Assembly: GCA_021527695.1 (NCBI GenBank) | Contig: JAKFAO010000012.1 | Coordinates: forward strand, 868,001 to 932,000 | DNA from: Naematelia aurantialba | Lineage: Eukaryota; Basidiomycota; Tremellomycetes; Tremellales; Naemateliaceae | Length of the DNA stretch: 64,000 bases | Reading direction: 5' to 3' | The notes under the pieces: model-generated | Seen by the model: only the letters and a program-made list of their open reading frames with translations | Database searches by the model: none | Told to the model about the DNA's origin: nothing | In this document: in pieces, positions 21,878 to 31,932 of the stretch | Numbering within the stretch: the first letter of the stretch is position 1 | How the letters are laid out: each line of letters starts with the position of its first letter | Position numbers and translations under genes: made by a program

Positions 21878-23845
21878 CTAGCTTGTATCCTCCCTCCAGA
21901 CCGTCTCGGCACACTGGATTCCACTGCCGATCAAAAATGCCCAACTGCCCCACCAGGTGCTCAGTGCAGACTCGTACTCTGTCCCCGAGGACGACGAGTA
22001 CCCCAGTGCACCGCACAGCGTGAATCCCACAGCGCCGACGAGGTTCCAGAACCCGACTGCAGGGCATCAGCATGTCGTCGGATTCTCGGCATCGTCTACT
22101 CGATGGATGTGCGCTGTTGGACGATGGTGACGGAGACGGTGTCGGTGATGGTGATGGTGATGGTGATGGTGATGGTGATGGTGATGGTGATGGTGATGGT
22201 GATGGTGATGGTGATGGTGATGGTGATGGTGATGGTGATGGTGATGGATGAAGTATGTTGTCAAAGGATGAAGAATGAAGAACGAGAACGAGAAAGAACA
22301 AGAACAAGAACGCACTGTGCCATCCTATGTCGGTAAGGGCAGGGATGTACCACTTCTTCTGCACTTCCACCATGAGGATCAGAGACGAGATTATAAAGCC
22401 CGAACCACCGATGACTGCCGAGTCAGCTCTGATTTCTGACCATCCAGTCTCATCGTTCTCGCCCCATGGCGCGACAGAAACATTCCGGTACTCGTGCGCC
22501 GGGTCTCGATCACACATCTCTGCACGCAGTGCCCTGGCCGGCAAATCCCCTCGGTACTCACCCTGCGGAGTCCAGAAGAACACATCGATGATCGCCTTGT
22601 TCCCGTCCCCAGTCAAGAGGCCACTGATCACCCCTGGTAAGCCGGTCAAGGTCGAGATCCAGAAGATCGTCGCTGCAAAGAGCTGGACTATGGCCTGGTC
22701 GGTGTCAGTGCGCCTTATCACCTGGACAAAAGAAAACAACAGGAGCGAAAGACTAGAGATTCCACAACGTACCGCCACGTAACCCAGATCGTGCCACAGC
22801 GGCTTGCCCCACCAAATCCACCCAGACGCCCCAAGGACAGTCTTCACTTCTTGCCCGATTTTGCCCAAGCCATCGGGAGACGGGGAATGTTCATCTGGAG
22901 ACTGAAACTGTCCTTTGCTGGATGGGGTCGGCAGCGCCGAGGCGGAATGCCCGGAAGCGTGGGTACGGTGGTAGTGTAGCAGCTGGCCTAGGGCTGTCCC
23001 GAACTGGGATTCGCGGCCCCTAAGCACGCATCAGTACATCCTAGACCTGATAGCATCCAAATTCCCAACTGCAAATCACGAGTCAGGCGGCCAGCTATGA
23101 GAGCGCTCTGACGACCTGAAGATGCACCGCGCAGCACGCTGAGACGAGGGAAAAGAAGACACGTGGGAGAACATGTGATCGTAGGCACCCACCTGTCAAG
23201 AGCCTCGACTACCATGAGGTACGAGCCGACGAGGAAGACAGAGCCGCCGATAAACGCCGTCGCAGCAGCGGTATTGGTGAAAGCGGGAGTATCGAGCGAA
23301 GGTCGGAGGATCGGAAACCAAACGACAAAGCCTGAATGCAGCCTCAGCACTACTCTCTTCGAGCCTGTCGTTCCCATCCCCTACTGTTCATCCAATAGAG
23401 GTCATACGGGGCATGCATTCACCAAACAGATGGCGTGTGATGGGCTGAGGCCAAACTCACCATTCACGACCCAGACCATACTTCCAAAGGTAAAGGCGAC
23501 AGCCACCCAGAAACTGATATCGACGTTGAAGCCAGGTTTCAACCTCGAGCCCGGATGCTTCAGCCTCGCCCTGACCTCTCCCTTAATCCCGTGTTCCCGT
23601 TCCTCGTCTCCACCGCCTGGCCCAGATGGGGAGGAGGGCGAGTGCACATGAGTCGCCTTGGGCGCATAACGGCCCTTACGCGCCTTGCGAGACTGCCACG
23701 TAGCTTTCACACCAGCAGCGTGTGAGGACGGGGATGATGAGGATGATGGGACGTGGGCAAGTGTTAGGTGAGTGGGATTGAAGAATCTGTGAGGGGTGCG
23801 GTGGGACTCTACTACCAGTGTCGGTAGGCGGCCGAGGTCGCTCAT
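21878..23845 (-). CDS. Polytopic integral membrane protein, function unknown
   Basis: Six exons on the minus strand (23845-23461, 23331-23193, 23019-22773, 22721-22562, 22414-22316, 22056-21878) give about 402 residues. A ~95-residue basic/Ser-rich N-terminus precedes roughly seven membrane spans, including FWVAVAFTFGSMVWVVNG, FIGGSVFLVGSYLMVVEA, AIVQLFAATIFWISTLTGLP, GGSGFIISSLILMVEV, GFWNLVGAVGFTLCGALGY and SWAFLIGSGIQCAETVW. Repeated G-S-x-x-F/L membrane motifs suggest an internally duplicated fold. No catalytic motif is seen and I cannot name the family. The last intron (259 nt) holds a 17-copy hexanucleotide repeat. The exon 2/3 joint spans a 173-nt intron that could hide a small extra exon. 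The start is the first ATG of the frame. Confidence 0.78.
22144..22245. repeat. (GGTGAT)17 hexanucleotide array in an intron
   Basis: Seventeen uninterrupted GGTGAT units (CATCAC/ATCACC on the transcribed strand) lie inside the last intron of the polytopic membrane protein gene. Runs of Met/Val, His or Ser/Pro codons in translated frames here are artefacts of this array. Confidence 0.95.
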
Positions 23846-24563
23846 CGGACGGATCGAAGCGATGGATCTGCACGCGAGGGTCCGCGAGAAGAGAAGCGAG
23901 GGACTGGCAGCAGAGAAGGAGACTAGAGATAATGATGAGGGGAAGGGGCAGTAGAGAACGACAACACAAGCAAAGGGTTACTACCACCTCTTCTATGCCG
24001 AGTGGACAACCAAATGAGCAACCAGAAGAAATATGATGTTGTCTAATGGAGGGCGAAAATTACAAATTATGCACGACGTGAAAATAGAACTTCTAAATAC
24101 GTCACTAGACTCCGACGAGGTGTGGAGCTCCACAGCACATAAATGGGCGGCGGTCGCCGCTGTTCCTCGGTGCCTGAGTTCCTGCAACGCCAGTGGGATG
24201 ACTCCCAAGCATATATATCTACTCGTCTTTCTATCCAGCATGGTCCCTCACCACCGCTCTCATAGTCAACGCAGCACGCCTATATATCGTCTATCGGCTC
24301 CAGTCGACTGGTCCTTGGGAGCACCGAGCTTCAGTTCCTTTCCTGTTTTCGTCCTTTGCCCAACACGACACAGCATGCCGAGCACGAACCTCCAACATCG
24401 ACTCCTTTCGCTTCAGCCCTCGAGTTCAAGACTGCAGCTCTTCAACTTGAACTTTCATCTTTCATCGTTCATCTTTCATCCATCAGCAATTATCCTTTAT
24501 TCCCAGCATCAAACATCACAGACCACGCCCAAACCACATAGCTCTTGGGCGTGCCGTTGAACA
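23846..24563. promoter_or_regulatory. Divergent promoter region with TATA-like boxes
   Basis: This 718-bp divergent region separates the polytopic membrane protein (-) and the GH16 gene (+). Two TATA-like runs lie upstream of the GH16 ATG: ATATATAT at 24211-24218 and TATATAT at 24281-24287. The second is about 280 bp before the ATG and is followed by a CT/CA-rich leader. I see no other gene. Confidence 0.5.
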
Positions 24564-26333
24564 ATGCTCGTCGCTCTACTCGCTCTCCTCCCGCTGTTTG
24601 CTGTACGGGCGCTCGCGCAGACTTGCAATGCCACGTCGCTTTGCCCCGCTTTGGCGCCGTGTTGTTCAGAATACGGGTATTGTGGGACAGGCACCTACTG
24701 CATCCAAGGGTGCGAGCCGGCGTGTGAGTACTCGGCCGCTTTCTCTTAACGCCGCTGGACCTGGTACGCTGAACAGCGTCGTTTCACTGTCATTGTCTCC
24801 CTCTTGCCAAACCCCGTCCGAAATATTCTGAATCCTCACTGTTCGTATACAGAGCTGAATGGTCCACAGACTCTTACCAAGTCACGTCGTGCCGCCCCGA
24901 CCCGATTTGTCAAAGCGGCTCGACAGACTTCACCGGCGACCTCTCCAGGGTGCTGACGAACGGCTCTGCGTACGACGGGAATGCTACAGCTTACGACTGG
25001 ATCGGTGCGTTCGATCCACGCTCACGCATCAAGCTAGGCTGACCTCCCAGTCAACACGGGCACCCTCGTGCCATCAACTAACGGTGTTCGGTTGACATTA
25101 GCGCAGAACAACAGTGAGCACACCGGTAGCAAGACTCTACTAAGCTGACCTGCATCCAGGCGGGACCGAGATCTCCTCGACTCGCTACATTCACTATGGC
25201 ACGATCAATTTTGTCCTCGGTGAGCTCGTTTACAGGAAGACCCGTCTCGTTCTTGCTGAATGCGTCCAGAGGCGTCGGGGAAGGCAGGTGTGGTCACAGC
25301 AGCCATCACCATGTCGGACGTCAAGGATGAGATTGATTGGGTAGGATGGTATCATGTGCAAGGCGTGTCCTGCTGACGGCGTAGGAATGGCCGGGGGTGA
25401 CTGGAAAGGCGGCGCAGACTAATTATTGGTATCTCGGTCAAGCAAACTGCGAGTGTCCCCAGGACAGTCATTTTCGCTTTGCTGAGAGATGGCAGATTCA
25501 GCTACGGAAGGCCAAGGCGTGCAAGCGAGTTCCGACACGGCGTCCAACTTCCACAACTACTCTGTGAGTCTGCTTCAGGGTTTCAAGGCCCGGCCCCACA
25601 CGAGGCAAGGCTCACTGTCGCAGCTCAACTGGCAGGAGGACCGCCTTGACTGGTTGATAGACGGGACGGTGGTGCGTACCGTTCTGCAGTCGGACACCTG
25701 TGCTTCGGGGACTTGGTGAGCCGTGCACCGTTCACCTCTCAATCCGCTCTCGGTGCCACTTCCGCTCCCATTTTCTCGTCCGGACGACGTGTCGTCAGTG
25801 CGCAGCGGAGCTAACATCACACGTCCAGCAAGTACCCCAAGACGCCGTCGCGGATCCAAATCTCCATCTGGCCAGCTGGGATCCCGACCGAAGCGCAGGG
25901 CACGATCGACTGGGCCGGCGGAATGATCGACTGGACCGATAGCGATTACGTGGCGAACGGGTACTTTTACAATACACTCCAGAGCGTGCAGGTGGACTGT
26001 GCGGCGGATGCCTCGCAGGATAACGCTACGACTGGGTGGACGTTTTCGGAGGAGGGTTACTCTACGGACAATTCGACGCTGAGTGATCTGGTAAGTCACA
26101 TCTGTCCCTGTTGCCAAGTCACCCTGTCACAAAGCTTGTCGCGTCCTTGGCTTCATCTCTACTCGGGAGGCCAACTGCAGCTAACCGCACAGACCGTCGT
26201 CGACTCGAACGCAAGCACCCTGGTCTCGGCAGGGGCCAGGACGTCTCCTGAGTCTCCTCTGACCGGAATGGCGCTACTGTTTGCGCTCTCGCTCGGGAGC
26301 TTCGGGCTCGGTATGTGTTGCAGCTTCGCTTAG
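24564..26333 (+). CDS. GH16 Crh-type cell-wall transglycosidase with CBM18, GPI-anchored
   Basis: Ten exons (24564-24723, 24855-25004, 25051-25113, 25160-25219, 25270-25340, 25385-25448, 25496-25563, 25624-25715, 25829-26090, 26193-26333) give 376 residues. A signal peptide (MLVALLALLPLFAVRALAQ) leads into a hevein-like chitin-binding module (CNATSLCPALAPCCSEYGYC). The GH16 core carries the catalytic signature DEIDWEWPG, holding nucleophile and acid/base Glu, and IDWAGGMIDW downstream. A Ser/Thr-rich linker and the hydrophobic tail GMALLFALSLGSFGLGM fit a GPI signal. Crh/Utr2 enzymes cross-link chitin to beta-glucan outside the plasma membrane. The intron after exon 5 splits the active-site motif between DEIDW and EWPG. 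The donor after exon 6 is GCGAGT (GC-AG); a GT six bases later (exon to 25454) also keeps frame and adds two residues. Confidence 0.92.
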
Positions 26334-26973
26334 CATGTAACAAGCGGCGGCATCTTGTTCGGGCTGCCGGGATGTAGTGTGATGTGATGGTGACAAGCAG
26401 ACCGATCACTTGGAGGGGTCCGAGCAGCATTTGCCACTGTTGATTTCGGGCTCTAGGAGGTCCGGCAAAGATCCGTGCGTTGCGCGGGTTGGTTGATGGA
26501 CTCTGCGGTGGTCTCTGCGTGGTCTCTGATCCTTATATACCGTGACAGGATGAGCATGCAGCCTCCACGTCGATTGCTGCCTCGTGGAATTGTTTCTGAG
26601 CGTACTGCATACTACTTGCTAGCAAGGTCCGTCGCGTTCAACGGCTCTCCCCACGTCAACTCGGGAGCCAAGCTCAAGCACTGGACAGGAGTCTCGCACA
26701 GTACAGCGATCGCCATTAGCATCGACAACTCTCTACGTCGCCTTTGAAATTGACGGATCACCATTGCAAGAGAACCACAAGCATCAAGCGCTCCAGAAGA
26801 AGAGCAAGCGCAAGGCCCCGCGAGACCGTATCCCTTCCCCGCTCGAAGCTGTAAACAACGGTAACTGCAACTGCAACTGCGTCTAGAACGGCAACTGCAA
26901 CGTTAACAGCAACGGCAACTGCAACTGCGTCTAGAACGGGAACTTCAACTGCAACGGCAACTGACGTGAGACA
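26334..26973. other. Intergenic region with AACGGCAACTGCAACTGC repeats
   Basis: 640 bp between two plus-strand genes. A TATA-like TTATATACCG lies at about 26533. From 26857 to 26963 there are imperfect copies of CAACGGCAACTGCAACTGCG, two of which continue TCTAGAACGG. They end about 10 bp before the next ATG, so they probably lie in its 5' leader. No gene seen. Confidence 0.6.
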
Positions 26974-28677
26974 ATGTCGATCCCGCCGTCGCCGGCCGAC
27001 CCGCTCTCCGGGTGCATGCACCAGTACCCAACGACCAAAGGCCACTCGTACCCGTACTTTGAGTCTGGCGACCTGTCCTCGCGCAGGGCCGTGGTGTTCA
27101 TTGGCGGGCTGTTTGATGGGCTCGGCAGCGTGGGGTTTACGACGCCGCTTTCGCGGGCCATCGAGGCGGTTGTCTGGAAGATGTGAGTTCCGAGTGCCAG
27201 ATGTCCCAGAGGTATCCCGGTTGGCGCCGACTCCGCCCTACAGCTCTCCTTAATCAGAGCCCTCCCCGCTGCTAACGACGACGCACGGACAGCAGAGCTT
27301 GGCTCTCCCAACGACCAGACACCACAGGGTAGGCATCGCTGATATCCGTTTGTCAGGATCACGATGCACTGGAGTGGCGCGTACGAGGGCTTTGGGACAG
27401 GCTCGCTCGACCGGAATGTGAGGGAGATGGGAGATCTGGTGCAGCATCTCAGAACGACTGGTGCGGCCCCAGCACCTACCTCTCTCCACATCCCCTCCAC
27501 CCTCCGCAGATTCCAGACCGATAACCCAGACGTCCCACATAACGTCCCAGATTCCATTCCCAATCGCAGCTCCATGCTCCATCCCCAAGAGCACGTCACC
27601 CGTGCCCCCCGTCACCAGCCCATCCCGTGTCCCTGCCACAAGCCCATCTGCGTCCCCTGCCGTCTGTCCGAGTCCCGAACAGTCGAACCCCCTCGAGCTG
27701 CAGTTGGACTAACGCCGCGCCCCAGGCCACACAACCATCGTCTGCATGGGCCACTCGACCGGGTCCCAAGACGTGATCCGGTACCTCACCGTCACCGCGC
27801 CGTCGCCGCACCTCCCGACCTCGCCGCTCAAGGGCGGCGGGCTGCCCCTCCCCGCTATCGACGGCGGGATCATGCAGGCGCCCGTGTCGGACCGCGAGGC
27901 GATGTTCGGCGTCGACATGGACATCACGCGCACGTGGCGCGCCGTGTTGCCAGAGGCGACGGAGCTGGTCCTGGCCGGCAAGGCCGAGGAGCTCTTGAGT
28001 GCCAACGCGCGGCAGACGCTGGGGATGGTCGCGACGGGGTATAGTATTTGGACGTTGGGGGACAAGTCGTGCGTCAAGCGCTTCCTTGCCGCCGCCCTCT
28101 GCTGCTCTGTCTGCTACCACCCCTTGCCTGCCTGTCCTACCACCCTTGTACTTGTACCTGTACTTGTCTCTACAGTCCTTCCAGCCCCTGTCCTGCTTCT
28201 GCCTCTTGTGCCACTTTGGCATGCAGTTGCCACTCATCCCGTCTGCTTCCCCCTCCCAAACCACGTTCTCACTTCCGCTGGCCACGCTTCTCGTCAACCG
28301 ACCCCCCTTCCTCCACCCCCGACACAGCTAACCCCACCAGCGGGGACGACGACTACTTCTCCACGGACCTGCCCGACGCCCCCGGCCGCGACGGCACCTA
28401 CACCCACCCGCTCAACACGTCGTTCGGCGCCCTCCGCGTTCCGGTCCTGGCCGTGTGGTCCGGCAAAGACGAGTACGCCCGCCCGCTCGACCAGATCCGC
28501 CCGCTCCTCAGGCGCTGGCAAGCCGCGAGTAACGGACGCCTCGAGGCTGCTGTGCTTGAGCATGCGGATCACGCCGTCACGAGCGACAAGGACCGCGTGG
28601 TCTTGTGTGACCTCGTCGTTGTGTGGCTGAAGAAGCATTTTGGAGACACGCACGAGGCGCATGTCCCGGCGGCTTGA
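26974..28677 (+). CDS. UPF0613/DUF1749 alpha/beta-hydrolase
   Basis: Four exons (26974-27182, 27357-27460, 27726-28068, 28341-28677) give 330 residues. The fold elements are visible: first strand and oxyanion loop VVFIGGLFDGLGS, nucleophile elbow MGHSTGSQDVIRY, acid strand LAVWSGKDEYA with Asp, and catalytic His in LEHADHAVTSDKD. The order and the GHSTGSQD elbow match the fungal/plant DUF1749 (UPF0613) esterase-like family, whose natural substrate is not established. No signal peptide is seen, so it is probably cytosolic. The exon 3/4 join uses donor GTGCGT and acceptor CCAG, giving GDKSGDDDYF; other choices hit stops. Introns are 174, 265 and 272 nt. Confidence 0.88.
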
Positions 28678-29052
28678 ATCCCGGATGCACAGGTACCTCG
28701 CACATACCGAGCGCCTTATATCAAAGAATGAGTTCATCCCAAGAAGCACAACGATGACAAGTACAGTGATGAAATGTACAATGATGAAACATTGTACAAT
28801 GATGAAACATACAATGATAAAACATACTGTACAGTACAATGATGGAATTGTTTACAATGCACACGAGTCCACAAAACCCAACGCCAGCCACCCTCTCGCA
28901 AACGAAACAGAGACTCGCGCTCAGCCTGCCAGCCCAGCTTCACCTGGCAGTCCTCTCATAAACGCTGACACTGGCAGTCACCGTGCCAACCCACGTCACC
29001 CGACATTCCCGTCAATAAACGCAGAGACTGGACGTCAGCTTGCCACCCATCT
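28678..29052. other. Convergent 3' region with short repeats
   Basis: 375 bp between convergent genes. From about 28755 to 28850 there are copies of ACAATGATGAAACAT-like sequence. At 28910-29050 there are loose copies of a ~60-bp element containing AAACGC(T/A)GA(C/G)ACTGG. These are probably 3' UTR sequence. No gene seen. Confidence 0.5.
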
Positions 29053-31145
29053 CTACCACTCACAGTCTTTCAAGAGCCAGACGCTGTATTCCCCCTCCAT
29101 GCCCTTCATCAGGCTTGTCAGCACGTCGAAATGCCCTAGCGTCCGGTACGGCCTGAAGACAGTCGGCACGTCCAGGCCATATAGGAGCTCAGAGAGCCAG
29201 TGCGCCGAATCGAGCGGCACCAGCCGATCCTGAGCACTACGCGCCACGTCAGCTGGCCAACTAGCGCCAAGAGACAGCGATCACCTCACCCGTGTATGAT
29301 CAACACCTTGCGCGGAAGGCGTTCAGGCTGCAGAATATTCTTGGCTGCAAACAGCAGATGTCCCAGCGAGTTTTGCATGCACATCGTTTGGCTCGGACCA
29401 AGCGCACGGCGCAGTGGCGAGATGTGTTCCAGCCAGAGCGAAGATTCATGTCTGATCTGCTTGATTACGTCTCCGATGGGAGATAATCTAACTTGTCAGC
29501 TCTTGCATACACCAAGCGAGCCAATTGACAAAATGATCCCTGCGATCTTTGGGATCTGAATTTGTTCGCCATATATTTCCAAAGCCCTGAGGCCGTTGGA
29601 TACCACATGCTCTCGATCTCTCGCTTTGATCCCTAAACCACGGAAAAGTCGCTTGTGCTCCCGATTGTCTCGCGATCGCACAACAGCATCTTGTGCAAGT
29701 GTGAATAAAACCAGGTGAGCACCCAAGCCGTGGCCACTTAGATGGATTTGAGTTGGGTCGCCACCGTATTCCCTGCCGTCGAATTAGCTAGAATAGCCGG
29801 GATAGGCTTACGATACATTAGTGTTCACCCATTCAAGGAGACATCGCAGGTCAACCACCATGTCCTCGGCCGATGCCGGCGGATACGCCGCAATATCAGG
29901 GATAATCACGACTGAGCTTGCGTGAGCTGCGTGTCGATGAGCCCCGGTCTACTCACCATAACCCAGTTCAGCAAGTCGTATTCCCAGCAGACAAAATAGC
30001 TCTTTCCGCGGTTTGATGGGTCCCATCATGCTGAGATCGTAGATGAAGATAAGGACCGGATGCAATTCCCCTTGGTCCATACGACTGCTGGTAGATTGCG
30101 GCGGGGTGGGGTGTACGACGAATGGCGAAGCAGAGGGCGAATCGAGCTGTGGTGCCGGTGTGGTCGACGAGTATCTCGCGCGAGGCAGACGCTGTTTTCC
30201 AAGCGGTATGTCAGAAGTGGATGTGCCCGTCGAGCCCGAGGAGCCAGGTGACGGAGATTTGGACCTGCTACCATCGTCAGCAATGGCTCCGCGGCAACTT
30301 CAAGCTTACACCGGAGATTTGCCTTTGGCGCGTCCTACCGTTGGCTGAGCCAAGTAGATATCAAGTTTGGGCGTTTTGCCTAATCTTGGAGTCTGATACT
30401 CCACACCGAAGCTATACAATCAGTCGTATTCGACAATGCGAGACGTACACTGCAAAACCGTCAAACAAGCCTCCAGTCTTATGGGCTGCGTCCTTTGTCC
30501 CCGGTGTCTCGACTCCCTCGCGCTTCCGCCCTCCATCCGTGGCCTCCAACCGCTTTAGAAGTTGCTCCCAGAAGAGATACTTGAGGACCGAGTGGGTAAA
30601 AGAGGGAAGGAGCTGGGCGAGGAAGTGAACGTATCGTGTGATAGAGACCAAGAGACCAAAATTTCGCACTGAACATTGTTGTCAGCAGGCTTGAAAAGTC
30701 ACCTTGATGACTGACTTGGATTTAGCGGAAGAAAGAGCCCCTTGACATGTGAAGGCGGGTCTGTCTGGGCAAGCAGGAGGTAGGCCATAGATGGGATCGC
30801 GTAGCACAAGACTAGTTCCGTCAGCTTGCGTAGACTGCAAATGGTTATGGTGGTTGTAGCACGCACCAATGGCACAGATGGCCAACGGAGGGATCGCAAG
30901 GATACCCAGGAACGGTACTGTCAGATTCAGCGCTGTAAGCAATGGCCGTGCTCACGGAAGATCACCATGCTCCAAGCCGCAGCGGAGCAGGTCGCAGCCC
31001 CTATAGTAATTCCGCACACCCATGTTGCTAGAGTGATGAACCGGCTCTGCGCTGTCATGATCCCCTTCTGTGATCTCTGACTCCCCAGAGCGCGAAGGGG
31101 CGGTGAAGAGGCTGGTCTCAGAGGGGAAGCTGGGAGTATCGACAT
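29053..31145 (-). CDS. Membrane-anchored alpha/beta-hydrolase-like protein, nucleophile Ser replaced by Gly
   Basis: Ten exons on the minus strand (31145-30956, 30917-30867, 30811-30716, 30668-30449, 30411-30310, 30267-29957, 29911-29812, 29772-29530, 29487-29290, 29236-29053) give 564 residues. The N-terminus has about three membrane spans (ITLATWVCGITIGAATCSAA, MVIFLPFLGILAIPPLAICA, LCYAIPSMAYLLLAQ). The C-terminal half is an alpha/beta-hydrolase of the ICME/kynurenine-formamidase type: LDIYLAQP, HPVLIFIYDLSMMG, SVVIIPDIAAYPPASAEDM, elbow HLSGHGLGAHLVL, acid VLIIHGAQDRLVPLDSA and His in TLGHFDVLTSL. The elbow normally reads G-x-S-x-G; here it is G-H-G-L-G, with the GGC codon at 29729-29727. 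Asp and His remain. A Ser/Pro-rich insert sits between strands 1 and 2. It is either a pseudoenzyme or uses another nucleophile. The 42-nt intron 29529-29488 is short. Confidence 0.82.
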
Positions 31146-31932
31146 ATTGAAGGCTTTGAACGGGGCTAGCACCGGCCCAGATCGAGATTATCTAGCAACG
31201 TTGAGGACGGTTAGGTGCCGCTGAGGCTCGATGTACACTCCCGATGCAACCTCATCCACATGGTCAAATTTAGCGGTCAGGACGGAGGCATATGTGGGTC
31301 GAGGTAACAAGAACGAAGGAAAGAGAGAGGAGCAAGGAAGGACGAGAACGCGAGTGACTAGGAATGTACGCGTGCACATATTCAAGTTCTGGTCGTCACC
31401 GGTCGCTGTCACCAACAAGAGTACAGAAGTACATTTGCAAGCAATGCTCCTCCGCTCCAAGGCTATCCCCCATCGATACTCATCACTTGTGCATGCTACC
31501 ACCACCACCGCCACCCACTCCTCGCCCTGTGTTGCTCGTGGTGGCCCGATTAAGCCGAGCCGCCGAGCTTGTAATCACCGGCAAATCGGTTTACCGGTCC
31601 TCGGGAGAGGACAGAAACCCCCCATCGTGTGCGCGTCGGTGTTTTTGATTGTCATTTCATATCATATACATCCTTCGTGGACGCCAGCAGGCATGCCCAT
31701 TCACGCTGTCTGATCCTTTCTCTGGCGATCCACCCTACAGGAAGTTCTTATACCTCGTCCCTCCCAAGCGCCCCAGCACCAACGCCTTGCCCGTCCCTCG
31801 TCTCAATGCTATCTCGGACCTCGTCAGCGTCTTATAGATCAACTAGAGTGCTTGTCACAGCGTGCACGAGCAGACCTGTGAGATACACGCTCTGCTAACG
31901 GGGGAATATGGCTGACGACTAGTTAGTCGAAG
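31146..31932. other. Divergent promoter region
   Basis: 787 bp between the hydrolase-like gene (-) and carnitine acetyltransferase (+). No open frame here can be supported as a gene. The short poly-CCA/CCG tract near 31500 gives spurious Pro/Thr frames. Both promoters must lie here. Confidence 0.5.

Noticed and set aside
22067..22315. Poly-His, poly-Met/Val and Ser/Pro frames
   Set aside because: All arise from the GGTGAT array, which lies inside an intron.
23020..23192. Possible extra small exon (reads WEFGCYQ) in the polytopic membrane protein
   Set aside because: Including it breaks the phase with the next exon, whereas skipping it keeps frame.
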